A DNA stretch of 64,000 nt, taken from contig CM068368.1 in the NCBI GenBank assembly GCA_034769895.1, positions 336,745,076-336,809,075 of the forward strand, read 5' to 3'. How positions within the stretch are numbered: position 1 is the stretch's first letter; each line of letters begins with the position of its first letter. Positions 54,380 to 64,000 of this stretch are shown piece by piece. The translations under genes were made by a program, and so were the position numbers. This stretch comes from Magicicada septendecula. Its lineage: Eukaryota; Arthropoda; Insecta; Hemiptera; Cicadidae. Below the pieces are notes generated by a model that saw nothing but the letters and a program-made list of their open reading frames with translations, made no database searches and was not told the origin of the DNA.

Positions 54380-57300
54380 ACCTCATGTTATAGTTCACCA
54401 TTATCATAATCATCGTCATCTTTACATCATGACACAGGCAAGGTGCTGCTTGTTCTGCCTTTAAAAGAACCTCCAGCCAGCTCTTCCTGGTTCTACCCAC
54501 ACACCTGTGTCCTATAGGTTTATATTTCCAGACTTGTTTGGCCAGTCGTACATCTGACATCTTTCTAAGAGTTCTATCCACCATTGTTTGTAATCTTTTA
54601 ATCTTTCATTCAAGTTAGAAACTTGTTAATTCTTCGTGATAGCCTCATTCTATATACAATCAAGTTCGGAACACCTTTAAATTCCTCTTAAGAATACCAT
54701 TTCCGAGGCCTGTATTGTACTTCCTAATGTCTTGGTTGTCATCCATAATTCACGCCCATTGGACAGTACAGGGACCGCCATAACTTTGTAAAACTTTAAT
54801 TTTGTACCTCGACGTACCTTATTTCTAAAAGTATGATTGCTTGTCCCACAGCTCATCTGGAACTTGTGTAGCTTAACATCAATATCGTAATTCTTATCAT
54901 AGACAATATCATTTCCCAAATAGTTAAAATAGCTCACCTGTTCTACAGTTTGATGATTAATTATTATTTTTGTTCTTATTGGTTCCTTGCCTCCAACTGT
55001 AAACATTCCGTATTTTGAGGTACAAGCAAGTTGTCAGCAAACAACAGCATATTCATGTATCTGTCTTGTGATATCTTAATACGAGGGTTCACTAGATGTT
55101 TCCGTTACCTCACTAGATCATCAACATAAATGTTAAAAAGAGTAGATGATACTGCACCCTTGTCTAACACCTTGATTGACAGGCATTGTTGAGATATCCT
55201 ACAAATAACTAGTCTTGTTGTGTTCAATAGGCCTTGTATAATTCTTATAAGTTGTTGTGGTTATCCCCATTCTTCTAATACTTGCCACAGCAAGTTTCTA
55301 TCTACTCTATCAAAGGCTTTCTCAAAGTCAAAGAAAGCTACATTATTGAATGCATTTCTTTGTTAAACTCATGATGCATCTCAATGATTTGTGTAATAAT
55401 AAAAGCATTGTTTGTACAATATCTGCTCTTCCTGAAACCGTTTTGTTCTTTCAAAATAAGATGCTCAGAAATAGTCTGCAGATTGTGTTTTATGATTCTT
55501 GCAAATATTTTATAAACAGTATCAACCATATTCCCCTATAGTACAGTCATTCCATTTCCTTTCTTAAAAATAGACACCACTCGAGGAGTTATCCAATCTT
55601 GCAGGACCTGTTGTCTTTTCAAACACATATTATAGAAATATAATAGGCCTAATCAAAGTTTAAGCAAGATACCTCCATACTTAAACAATTCTGTGTTCAA
55701 TCCAACCTGTCCTTTGTTTTTTGATTTTTAGTTCTTCCAAGGGCTTCTTCAAACTTGTACATTACGTTTCCCTTGTAGGTAACAAATTGTTGGTTTCAAT
55801 ATTACTATGGTCTGCTTTCACATCATCATTATACCAGAGAGCTTCATAATGATCTATCCATTTATGATCGGAAATGATGTTTAAATTCGCTGCGTCATTT
55901 TCATTTTTATTCATACTTTTAGCATTTTGTGGGCTACAAGTTTTCTGTGTACATCATGTTCAGTGCTCCATATAGACTGTCTCCATGATTCGTCATATAC
56001 CTGTTTCACTAAACCCTCATCTCTGTTTCTTTTTTTCTTTATAGGTGTCCCTAGCTTCATCTGTATTTAGTTAAGATACATATGGTTTGCCCTTTCCTAC
56101 TCTTCTATAGCTTTAGCAACTTTATCATTCCACAGTCTAAGACCCCTTTTATTCTATCTTCTTCTTTTTACCTGCCTCTTTTGGCGCTTCTTTTATACAA
56201 CCTCTTATATTTCTCCATTTGGTTTCTGTGTTCTTATCTGTTTGTATTTGCTGTAACTGTTATATAAATAATTTGTATAAAAGAGTTTATTACAGACATC
56301 CTGCAGTAGAGCTATTTAAAATACCTCCTCATTCAACTTGATGCACTTTTTTTTCTTCCATCAAGCAAACATAAGAATCTAGGCAATAAGCAAATCCTCT
56401 TTTGTTGATCAACTCCACTATAGATCATTGTGAATCCATTGAGGTCTTTAGTTCCTCTTAATTTCTTCTCAGTTTATGAAATTATGGCTGTATTAATGTT
56501 TCTTCTTTTAATTCCATGCACAGTTCTTCTTTTTCAATGATACTTCGTGCATTCTGTGTTGTCAGTTGTAATCTTTCATTTATTCTAAATCATTTGTCCT
56601 TTTTGAATTACAGACGTTTATCATTAACTCCATCTAGCTGTTTTCTTTGAAGGTTCTGAGTACATTAATTTCCCCATTATAGGGTACCGGTACCAGCCTA
56701 TAGATGGGTTAGTCATGTGGAGGGGCTGTCTCCTTATGGGTCATGGCTTCCGGTTATTTTTGTTCAGGGTTATATTCCCCTAGCCTTTGATACCCCAACA
56801 CCAACTGCAAGCCAGCACCAAAATATAATCCTATCACAATAGGATGCAGTATTACTACTAACTTAATTCAGTTAGTTTCACGCCTGTATTATTCCAAAGA
56901 TAAGCTGGTCCAGGATCATTTCCCTTATGCCCTAACTTGGTACTGGTAGCTACTGCTGCCCTCCACCAGGAATATTTATTGGCCTGTGGTCTAGATCTGT
57001 AATGTTCCACATCAACATGGTCACATCTTATAGGATGTGGCAATTCACCACACAGTACGGTCTTGGCTGAAGAGAGGCTGAGGGTTCCTTTGGGAGCTAA
57101 CATCACTTCATCCATCCAACCGTGGGAATTTGTGAGGACCAGTGTCCAGTCATTTCAGTACAAAGATAATAGGCGTACCTCTCAAAATTCCCTCAACCCC
57201 ATTTATAGTTCTGTATTTCAAATATACAGTCCGTACCTTGATTTAGTATTCTCCTTTTCCCTAATATCTCAGAGGCTACCTTTGTGATAAGTTGTTTTAG

Positions 57301-58140
57301 TTTCCTCCATTGTACTTCAGTGTTTATACTCGCCGGTTCTTTTTCCATATATTGTCTTATATGTGCTTAGAAAAAAATGTCCAATTTCTTATAACAGGTT
57401 ACTTTCACATACGTGTGTCTCTCGTGTACTGTTTTTACCCACCTTGTTTTCAAAGCTATTTGTTCCCGTACCTAAAAATGATCAAAACCTACAATCTTTC
57501 CGTTCAGCACTCTAATAACTCAGCACTTAGCATCGAATAACAACTTCCTCAATTTTTCTTTTGCTATTAGGAACTTGCTGTGGGATGTGTAGGTGAACGT
57601 TCTTTACGTCTGAAAAGGGATTGTCTCTGTATGGAAGCAATTAAATTTATAAAATCTTGTAGTGTTTTCCATTTTTGTAACACTGCATTTTGATTGTTCC
57701 CAATTAAATTTTAAATAGGCTGTAGACCAATTCTAGCTTTTAGGTCTCCTCTAGCGATTACGTAGACATATATATTTATGGGATTATGTTAACTTTTATA
57801 AAAATGTTTGTTATCTTCCTTTCTTCTCTGTTGAGGTTACACTCCTGTCATGATTATGTATCCCGATGCTATTCTGAGTCAGCAAGTGGTGATCATCTTG
57901 CTTATCCAACTGTGTGATATGTTATCCTGCTATTCCATTTTCACTTACTGCAATAGCCATACCTACCACTGCCCTTCTTTCTATAAGTACTCTAAAGCAC
58001 TCATCCAATGCTTGGGTATCAAAAGTCACCAACTTCCCCTCTGCGTCTTTTTTGTTTCAGACATGAACACTAAATTCAGTTTGGCATTTTTGGCTTCGTT
58101 CATTAATTCATACCCTTCTGGGTAGACAACATATACTCTT
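54380..58140 (-). pseudogene. L1-like LINE, longer decayed copy (endonuclease to C-terminus)
   Basis: Reading down from 58140, an endonuclease start (NEAKNAKLNLVFMSETK) is followed by a linker (WNDKVAKAIEE, LVKQVYDESWRQ, about 55960-56160), RT (DTVYKIFARIIKHNLQTI, EQNGFRKSR, DFEKAFDRVDRN near 55330) and the C-terminal part (54677-55006; VEQVSYFNYLGNDI, KFYKVMAVPVL). It ends in PIGHRCVGRTRKSWLEV (about 54450). Stops are frequent. About 0.9 kb between roughly 56200 and 57170 does not fit and may be a further insertion. Confidence 0.72.
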
Positions 58141-58154
58141 AGTTCCTACATTAT

Positions 58155-58692
58155 TGTTACGATGGTCTACTTGATCGTCGTATGTACAGTGGAAACAAAA
58201 CAAGACACCAATTAAGTCACTAATCACCCTCTTTAATTTTCACAGTTAAACAGTTCGTAATTAACAACACAGTCTCTTACAACAAATCAGATAAAAATTG
58301 TTCACACGCAAATAAATGTCAACTAATATTGAAACACAATTGTATTACAATATACCACTTGATTATAAAACACAGCACTAATAACCACTTGAACGCACAC
58401 AGTAATCTCGCCAGATAACAACTGAACCGCACTGTAATATATCGCGACTATAACTGAAAAAACTAAGGCTGCTGCTGCCAAGTATTTATACAACGCTCAC
58501 AGACCAGAAGATTCCAAACTACGCCTTATCTCTAAACTACGACGTAATTAATTGCGACCTTGACACAATCTGCGTGGCTGGCGGCTTCCAGAAAACTCGC
58601 GAATGCGTCGAGTCACGTATGCCACACACATTAGAGCGAGATTCTTCTGGAACATTCGACAAACACGTAGACTGTTCTGTAATGTCGTAACA
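58155..58692 (-). mobile_element. Solo LTR, 538 bp, with TTAT target duplication
   Basis: The ends are TGTTACGATGG ... ATGTCGTAACA, with near-perfect inverted 8-base tips. TTAT flanks it at 58151-58154 and 58693-58696. The rightward strand has TATTTATA (58483-58490), which read on the minus strand is TATAAATA, a TATA box; this sets the orientation. No internal coding region is present. Confidence 0.85.
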
Positions 58693-58899
58693 TTATGAAT
58701 TACTATATATCACTAACTATATAACATAATTCTGATGCGGAACACAATTATTTTAGATAAAAATTATTAAATTTTTACCGCACTGCCTGAACTAGTTTTT
58801 GCTCATTACAAGCTTAATCAGAGGCGAACACTAAGAGCGCTGTCCTTCCTGCTTTTGGTGATGGCACCATGGTTCAAAAGATCATTGGTATATGTGTGC

Positions 58900-59080
58900 A
58901 TTGTATAATATGTTCAAATAGTATGTGTGATTTAAATCGTGTCTGTTTGTTTCTGATATTGTTTCTTATTAATTTTGTTGTTGTTGTATATTTTTAGTGG
59001 TTCAAGAGTATCTAGTTTTCGGCCTTTGGTTTGTACGTGTAGAATTTCATGTACTATTTGCTGTATTGTTTAGCCTTTAT
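58900..59080 (-). pseudogene. Possible Penelope GIY-YIG C-terminal fragment
   Basis: On the minus strand, EILHVQTKGRKLDTLEPLKI (about 58990-59050) resembles the conserved end of the GIY-YIG domain of Penelope-like elements (KKLDxLExxEIY). The catalytic GIY and YIG motifs are not here. It is short, so uncertain. Confidence 0.45.
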
Positions 59081-59815
59081 CCGTCTCCATTTTGAACCCA
59101 AAAGAATCCGGATTATTTCATTGAGTGTGCCAGTAACTAAATCTCCCTGAGCTGCAATACAAACACTGGGATAGTTTGGTGGAGGTGCTGCTTCCAAACA
59201 ACCCAGATTTGTGTAAGGTTTTCTTCCCTAGTCTGATTGCTTTCTCTGCAGCAAATGAGGTCTGTGTCCCTATCTGCAGTGATGTAAGGAAGGTATAGAA
59301 AGGAATAACAGGAATGGGAAGGGTTAAGGAGGTGAGAACACTCAAGAAATGCGAGGTCTAGAACCTCCCTGAAGTGGGAGATGGGATAAACCAAGAGCTT
59401 ACATGAGCAGGGTAGCCAACCCTGAAGTTGACTACTCTCCAGAAAAGTTAATTTGTTTCAGTTTTTTCAGAGAGCTCTCAAAAAATGAGTAAATCTCAAT
59501 GTCAAATTATTTTCAAACATCTGGATTTGAAGCTTTTAACTTTATAGCTTTTTAGAAAATTCTATTAACTATAAATACATCAGTAAGCAAGCAGACCTCT
59601 GTCAATGAAATTGTATAAGTATATACTTATTAATGTGTTAGTGTTGGAATTATGATTAAGATTAGTTTAGGTAGAAAAAAGTTTAATGAAAGTGGAATAT
59701 TGTAAGTTTATTTACACACACATGCACATTCTCATACTATAGTCTTTTGACACATTTAGATCACTTCTATGTTGTCATAAAATGTAGTACATCCAGAATA
59801 AAAATATGATTACAG

Positions 59816-60095
59816 AACAACGTCAATGGTAGAGTCATTGTGCAGACTGTTTGGAGAAAGAATTCTAGTGGATGGACAAGTGTATTATGGATTTCCTCAT
59901 GTTTCTAAGCTGGCTGATTCTTCTATTGAAGGTCAACTCTGGGCAGCAAAATTTGGTTTTCGTGCAAAATACATATGGCAAGCTGCTAAAAGAATTATGG
60001 AGTTGGGTGGCGATTCTTGGTTTACCAAACTCAAAATGCTTTCACACAGTGATGCCAAAATTGAAATGATGCAACTACCAGGAATTGGAGAGAAA
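59816..60095 (+). CDS. OGG1: OGG1, next exon (HhH-GPD region)
   Basis: The first base completes the split Arg codon left at 39826-39827. The exon encodes the helical domain (MVESLCRLFGERI, YYGFPHVSKLA, KFGFRAKYIWQAAKRI) and the helix-hairpin-helix LPGIGEK. The last codon is the Lys that corresponds to the catalytic lysine (Lys249 in human OGG1), which forms the Schiff base. The donor GTGAAG starts at 60096 in phase 0; without splicing a stop follows at 60114. The remaining GPD exons, including the catalytic-loop Asp, are not in the next 3.9 kb. Confidence 0.9.
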
Positions 60096-60619
60096 GTGAA
60101 GTGTATAGTTTCCTAGTCAATTTATATCTGTCATTTTAGAATAAACATTTTTTGAATATAGTATATACTGTGAAACCTTGATATAACGCTCTTCACTGGA
60201 CCGAGCAAAAAGAACTTATGCTGATTGTTATGCTGGTGAAATAAATAGTACTGAGTGTCTAATTGCTGTTTGTGTTTAATTAAAGGTTGTAATAGTGACT
60301 TCATTGGCGTCAGTTATTTTGTTTCCACTGTACCCACGACGATCTGTGTGACGATTAACAATATCAAGGGTAGTTTTATATCAAGGTTTCGAGTTTACCT
60401 TAAGCAATCTGAAGGTATTCCTCTTAATAAGCTTTTTTTACATCATATTTATTTTTTTTGTGACAATTGAAAACTTCATATTTAGAATTAGTGTGTGAAG
60501 ATTTCTTCCAAGAACTTTTAAAGCTGAGTTTTTATAAAAACACTTTGAGGTGAGAACTCCATATATGGCACTTTATCTAAATTAATAGATTCACCTGAGA
60601 TCCGTCATGTGACTTCGTT
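60096..60619 (+). other. OGG1 intron, start; nothing recognised
   Basis: AT-rich sequence after the OGG1 donor. No coding similarity, repeat or RNA gene is evident. Confidence 0.5.
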
Positions 60620-61990
60620 TTTGCATTAAAATGACACGTTTGGAACACACGTTTCATCTTCAGATATAAGTCACTCAGTCGAGGTCATTAGTTGGTAAAA
60701 TCACATCACAAAAATTTTATACTCACACATGTTTGATGGGTGCACACCTGCACACGCTTTGAAGGCCGATTGGATACTGAAGTTATTTATGAATGTTTTT
60801 GGAATTTCAAGGCTATATCATATAGCGGGTTCAATTTAAAGTCCAAGTGATCATTCAGTATGAAATACCGACTGCGTATGCTATTGTAAACTTTATAAAT
60901 TTTGAACTCCTCCAAAGTGCCTTTGTTGCAAATATGTGAGAGTTTTAAATTAGATGTGAAATCAGTATAGGCATGATTGCTTGAAACTAAATGTCATGCT
61001 TAGTTGGACTTTGTTATTTAGTGAGGTCTGATTTTTAAAATTATGTTTCGGTGTGTGTTAGTTAAATCTCTTCAGAAAACCCCTCCCCGTTTGATCGATT
61101 TAAAAACAATTGCAATCATCACACAGCAATTTATATATACCTGTTTTCCTGTCTAATGGTGTGATATTATTAATATGGCAGAGTATTTTCAGTATACTAT
61201 TATTTATTTTGAAAATTGTGATGTTAATTTTACTTAACATGGAGGTTAAAATTTTTTGCATTATATCAGTATAAGTGATTGCAACAATCATTGGGTTTTA
61301 ATTTATTATTTTCAGCCAAATTGTCTTTTGAAGATTTGCAAAGTTGGTTTTATCGGTATGTTGGTATACAAATTTACTATGTCGAAGGACATAGTAATGA
61401 GGTAGAAAGCGTATGGTCTTGATTTTATTTACAAAATCAATTCATTTATAATGTCAGGGTTATTTTTTTAAATGTGTTTCCTCCAATTATTTTGATGAGT
61501 TTTTTGGGCGTTTTGAAACCAGGCGCTGTAATAAAATTAACAAGTGGTTTAACTGGCAGATTACTTTTATGAATTTTTGGTAAGCTGGTAAGTACAGGAG
61601 CTCTTGCATTACTTGGCTTCAAGTAACGTCGTGTACGTTCATTAAATAAGTTTACACATTTATTAATTTTATTTAGATTCTTGACATTAATGTCAGTGGG
61701 ATAAGAGTTTAATTTTCATATATTATTGCTAGAAATAAAATCATTGGCTTTAGTTGTATATGATTCAGAGTCCACAATAACAAGCATATTACCTTTATCT
61801 GCCTTAGTGATAAGAGCGTTATTCTCAATTAGTTCAGTCTTTATCTGCTTTAATATCTTGAATTCATTGGGAGTTCTTCTACGTTTTTGTGAAAGGTGAA
61901 TTGTTGTTTGTATTATGATGTTTTCTTATGGTATTAATAAATTTATTATTTATTACGATATGGGTTTAATTTTGCAGTTTTGAATCAGAA
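60620..61990 (-). pseudogene. Decayed Penelope-like element (RT and GIY-YIG)
   Basis: From about 61950 down, the minus strand shows RT-front blocks (ADKGNMLVIVDSES-like near 61780; ARAPVLTSLPKIHKSNLPVK near 61580; PLVNFITAPGFK). A large gap removes the palm. The GIY-YIG remnant is GIYKLLCDDCNCF with QTGRGF after a stop (about 61080-61130). A CTGAAGATGAAACGTG motif (about 60650) lies beyond the 3' side. Multiple stops and frameshifts show an old copy. Confidence 0.72.
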
Positions 61991-62360
61991 ATTGCTTTTA
62001 CTGCAGTACTGCAGTTTCAATGCTGATGATCTCATGGATAATATGGGTCTTATTGTTAATAGGTGATTGTATTTTATACCCTTATTAAGAATGTTCATCT
62101 GTCTTCATTAAAAGATATTTTAGTTAGATTAAAAATACACGAATAAAGTGTGTGTTTACAAGATATATTGGTTTCATGGCGATGTTTACTTTTCATTTTC
62201 GAAACCTAAGTTTTATGTGTCTGAAGTATGGTTTGTGAGTGATATCGGAGACATATTTGTATACTGAATCCATAACATTGTCTATAATAGCAGGATGAAT
62301 ATTGTTACGGATTTTTAACAAGGTTTTCATATCAAGGCTCCAACTTTTGGTGGAAGCACT
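61991..62360. other. Stretch with no recognised gene
   Basis: A 63-residue minus-strand frame (62193-62384) overlaps it but matches no family I know. It lies between the Penelope remnant and element G and may be the leader of either. Confidence 0.4.
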
Positions 62361-62500
62361 CACTGGGTGATGTACCTTAGGCAATTTGAAGCTGCCACAT
62401 GCGCAAATAATTGGACAGATAAAGAGAAGGCAGTTTCACTCGTTCTTGCTTTAAAAGGATCTACCGCAGTATTACTCACTTTACGTAGTAATACGCTCCT
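62361..62500 (+). pseudogene. gag: gag fragment of element G
   Basis: The frame encodes YLRQFEAATCANNWTDKEKA and VLALKGSTAVLLTL, the conserved helices of Retrotrans_gag. About 45 residues remain. It joins RT-side sequence after about 20 unrelated bases. Confidence 0.75.
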
Positions 62501-62519
62501 AGGTAAAATGACTCTGTGG

Positions 62520-63556
62520 TCTGGGTAGCTGGAATGATGCAGCAAAGATCCAGTACTACAGACACTTCTGAATTTCCAGAGGAACTACAGGAATTATTGA
62601 ATAGATCTTCTACCGACCTCTCAAGTGGTGAGGTAAAAGAACTCGCACAGTTTTTACATGAATTTAAAAATACTTTTGCAGTTCGAGCCCAGTCATTGGG
62701 AAGAACCTCTCTGGTACAATATCGTATCAATACTGGGGATACAACACCGATATGCCAACCTCCTCAAAGACCTCCCATTAGCTAAGCAAGAGGAAATGTC
62801 TCGGTTAGTACAGGACATGTGGACTGAAGGAATAATCGAGCCTTCATCAAGTGCTTGGTCTTCTCTGGTAATGCTGATAGCGAAGGACGGTGGATTACAT
62901 TTCTGTGTAGACTACCGGAGGTTGAACGACGTGACAAAGAAAGATTGCTAGCCACGACCTCACATTGACGATACACTCGACATGCTGTCTGGAGCACAGT
63001 GGTTTTCCACATTGGACCTGAAGAGTTGATTTTGGCAAGTGGGTCTCCACCAAGAAGAGAAGGAAAAGACAGTTTTCTCAACCCCAAGTGGCCTATTCCG
63101 ATTGAACGTCAATTCATTTGGACTATGTAATGCACCGACAACATTTGAAAGATTGATGGATCTGGTCTTCCGAGGCCTGGCATGGCGAACTTCCATTGTT
63201 TATTTAGACGATGTCATAGTCATCGGGAAGACTTTCAAAGACCATTTGGAAAACCTTAAGGAGGTTCTAACTAGAATTAACGGTGCACAACTGAAGCTGA
63301 GCCCAAAGAAGTGTTCTCTATTCCAAAAGGAGACAGTATTTGGGCCATCTGGTCTTGGCAGTTGGTGTTAGTATGGATCCCAATAAAGTAGACAGTGTAA
63401 GAGACTGGCTAGTTCCAAAGAGTAAACATGAAGTTTGGAGTTTCCTGGGGTTATGCTCATATGACAGATGTTTTGTGAAAGGTTTCGCTACTATTGCTAA
63501 ACCACTACATGATCTAACGGAAACCAAACAAAACTTCCAGTGGTCGAAAGTGTGAT
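62520..63556 (+). pseudogene. pol: Reverse transcriptase of element G, broken
   Basis: A pre-RT segment (LSSGEVKELAQFLHEFKNTF) leads to RT blocks: a shift near 62770, then EGIIEPSSSAWSS, FCVDYRRLN, TAG at 62949-62951, FSTLDLKS with the first catalytic Asp, TGA at about 63027, FGLCNAPTTFERLMD, YLDD (about 63200-63211) and the thumb (WSFLGLCSYDRCF) after another shift near 63340. The catalytic residues remain but no full chain can be made. Confidence 0.88.
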
Positions 63557-63990
63557 CAAGCATTTAGGACTTCGAAAATTGCATTATGTTGCCAGCCAAT
63601 TCTTGCTTTCCCAGCTACCAAAGGGAAGTACATCATTGACACAGACGCAAGCAATACTATTCTATAAGCAGTTTTGTCTCAAGTGAAATATGGTGAAGAA
63701 CGAGTAATAGTGTATTACAGCAAGACGCTTTCTAAACCAGAGAGAAATTATTGCATTACAAGAAGAGAGTTGCTGGCAATCGTCCGAGCTTTGGAACACT
63801 TCCATAAGTACCTCTATGGGAGAGAGTTTGCACTACACACCGACATTGCCGTGCTCGCGTGGCTCTTGAGAGCTGAAAATCCGGAAGGGCAGTTGGCCAG
63901 GTGGCTCGAGTGTCCGCAAGAATAACTCTTCAAGGTACAACATAGGCGGGGGTGCCTGCATGGTAATGCAGATGGCTTACCACGATGACT
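63557..63990 (+). pseudogene. pol: RNase H of element G
   Basis: IDTDASNT (about 63640) is followed by an in-frame TAA at 63664-63666, then VYYSKTLSKPERNYCITRRE, LLAIVRALEHFHKYL and LHTDIAVLAWL. After a TAA at 63922-63924 the linker HGNADGLP is visible (about 63958-63983). The integrase would lie beyond the window. Confidence 0.85.
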
Positions 63991-64000
63991 GTACTCGGAA

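Larger units (their letters stand above)
39828..59815 (+). other. OGG1: ~20-kb OGG1 intron packed with mobile elements
   Basis: The donor GTAATG (39828) and acceptor TTACAG (59810-59815) are in matching phase. The intron contains the LINE, hAT, Mutator-like, Penelope, Jockey, SINE and solo LTR features listed below, on both strands. Stretches where I see nothing beyond AT-rich sequence are 39828-40440, 41130-41900, 42170-42728, 45080-45440 and 59080-59815. Confidence 0.85.
62361..64000 (+). mobile_element. Ty3/gypsy element G, internally deleted, runs off the window
   Basis: A gag fragment, then RT and RNase H, in order on the plus strand. The end of gag and all of the protease are missing between about 62500 and 62550. 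RT and RNase H sequence is clearly different from A and B (YLDD rather than FVDD or YVDD), so it is a separate lineage. No LTR is visible in the window. Confidence 0.8.

Noticed and set aside
59118..59394. Overlapping minus-strand frames of 75 and 85 residues
   Set aside because: No motif recognised, and they overlap each other in different phases.
1..64000. CRISPR arrays, operons, prophage or plasmid origins
   Set aside because: Repeats seen are tandem minisatellites or LTRs. Gene structure, introns and element types are eukaryotic.

Overview
The window is repeat-rich, AT-rich animal nuclear DNA, most likely from an insect or other arthropod with a large genome. The evidence is intron-split host exons, Ty3/gypsy LTR retrotransposons, Jockey and L1-like LINEs, Penelope-like elements, a hAT transposon, a tRNA-derived SINE and Mutator/YqaJ-type genes. 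No bacterial operon, CRISPR array or plasmid feature is present. Labels A, B, C, D, E and G are mine and name repeat families.

1-36,322 is a nest of Ty3/gypsy elements. Family A is in 1-10,572. The 3' half of one copy (1-3,113) is joined, through a 164-bp piece of family B LTR, to a second copy (3,278-10,572). The 7.46-kb unit is a tandem duplication of an already dead element that lacks integrase. A 1.53-kb insert (E) splits its gag. Family B (10,573-36,322) is an LTR-internal-LTR-internal-LTR array with a 9.68-kb period. Both internal regions carry the same stops and frameshifts and the same 0.2-kb reverse-transcriptase fragment pasted into the RNase H-integrase linker, yet both keep an open integrase frame. 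The third B LTR is split at its CCAAT box by a 4.07-kb probable solo LTR (C). It then stops abruptly inside a transposase-derived gene.

36,323-38,261 is the C-terminal two thirds of a Mutator-like transposase / YqaJ nuclease gene. It is followed by a 150-bp minisatellite and by a stretch holding a perfect RFX X-box palindrome.

39,492-39,827 and 59,816-60,095 are two exons of one host gene, 8-oxoguanine DNA glycosylase (OGG1). They are joined in phase and end at the catalytic-lysine region. The roughly 20-kb intron between them holds, in order: a LINE RNase H remnant, a hAT transposon, a second Mutator-like gene split by a 1.08-kb solo LTR (D), Penelope fragments on both sides of a 3'-truncated Jockey LINE, a tRNA-Met-like SINE inside an L1-like LINE, a second copy of that LINE, and a 538-bp solo LTR.

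Downstream of the second OGG1 exon are a decayed Penelope element with a GIY-YIG remnant and an internally deleted Ty3/gypsy element (G) that runs off the window end.

The OGG1 gene is the only clear host gene. Everything else is mobile DNA, mostly dead, with several insertions datable relative to each other from target-site duplications and shared lesions.
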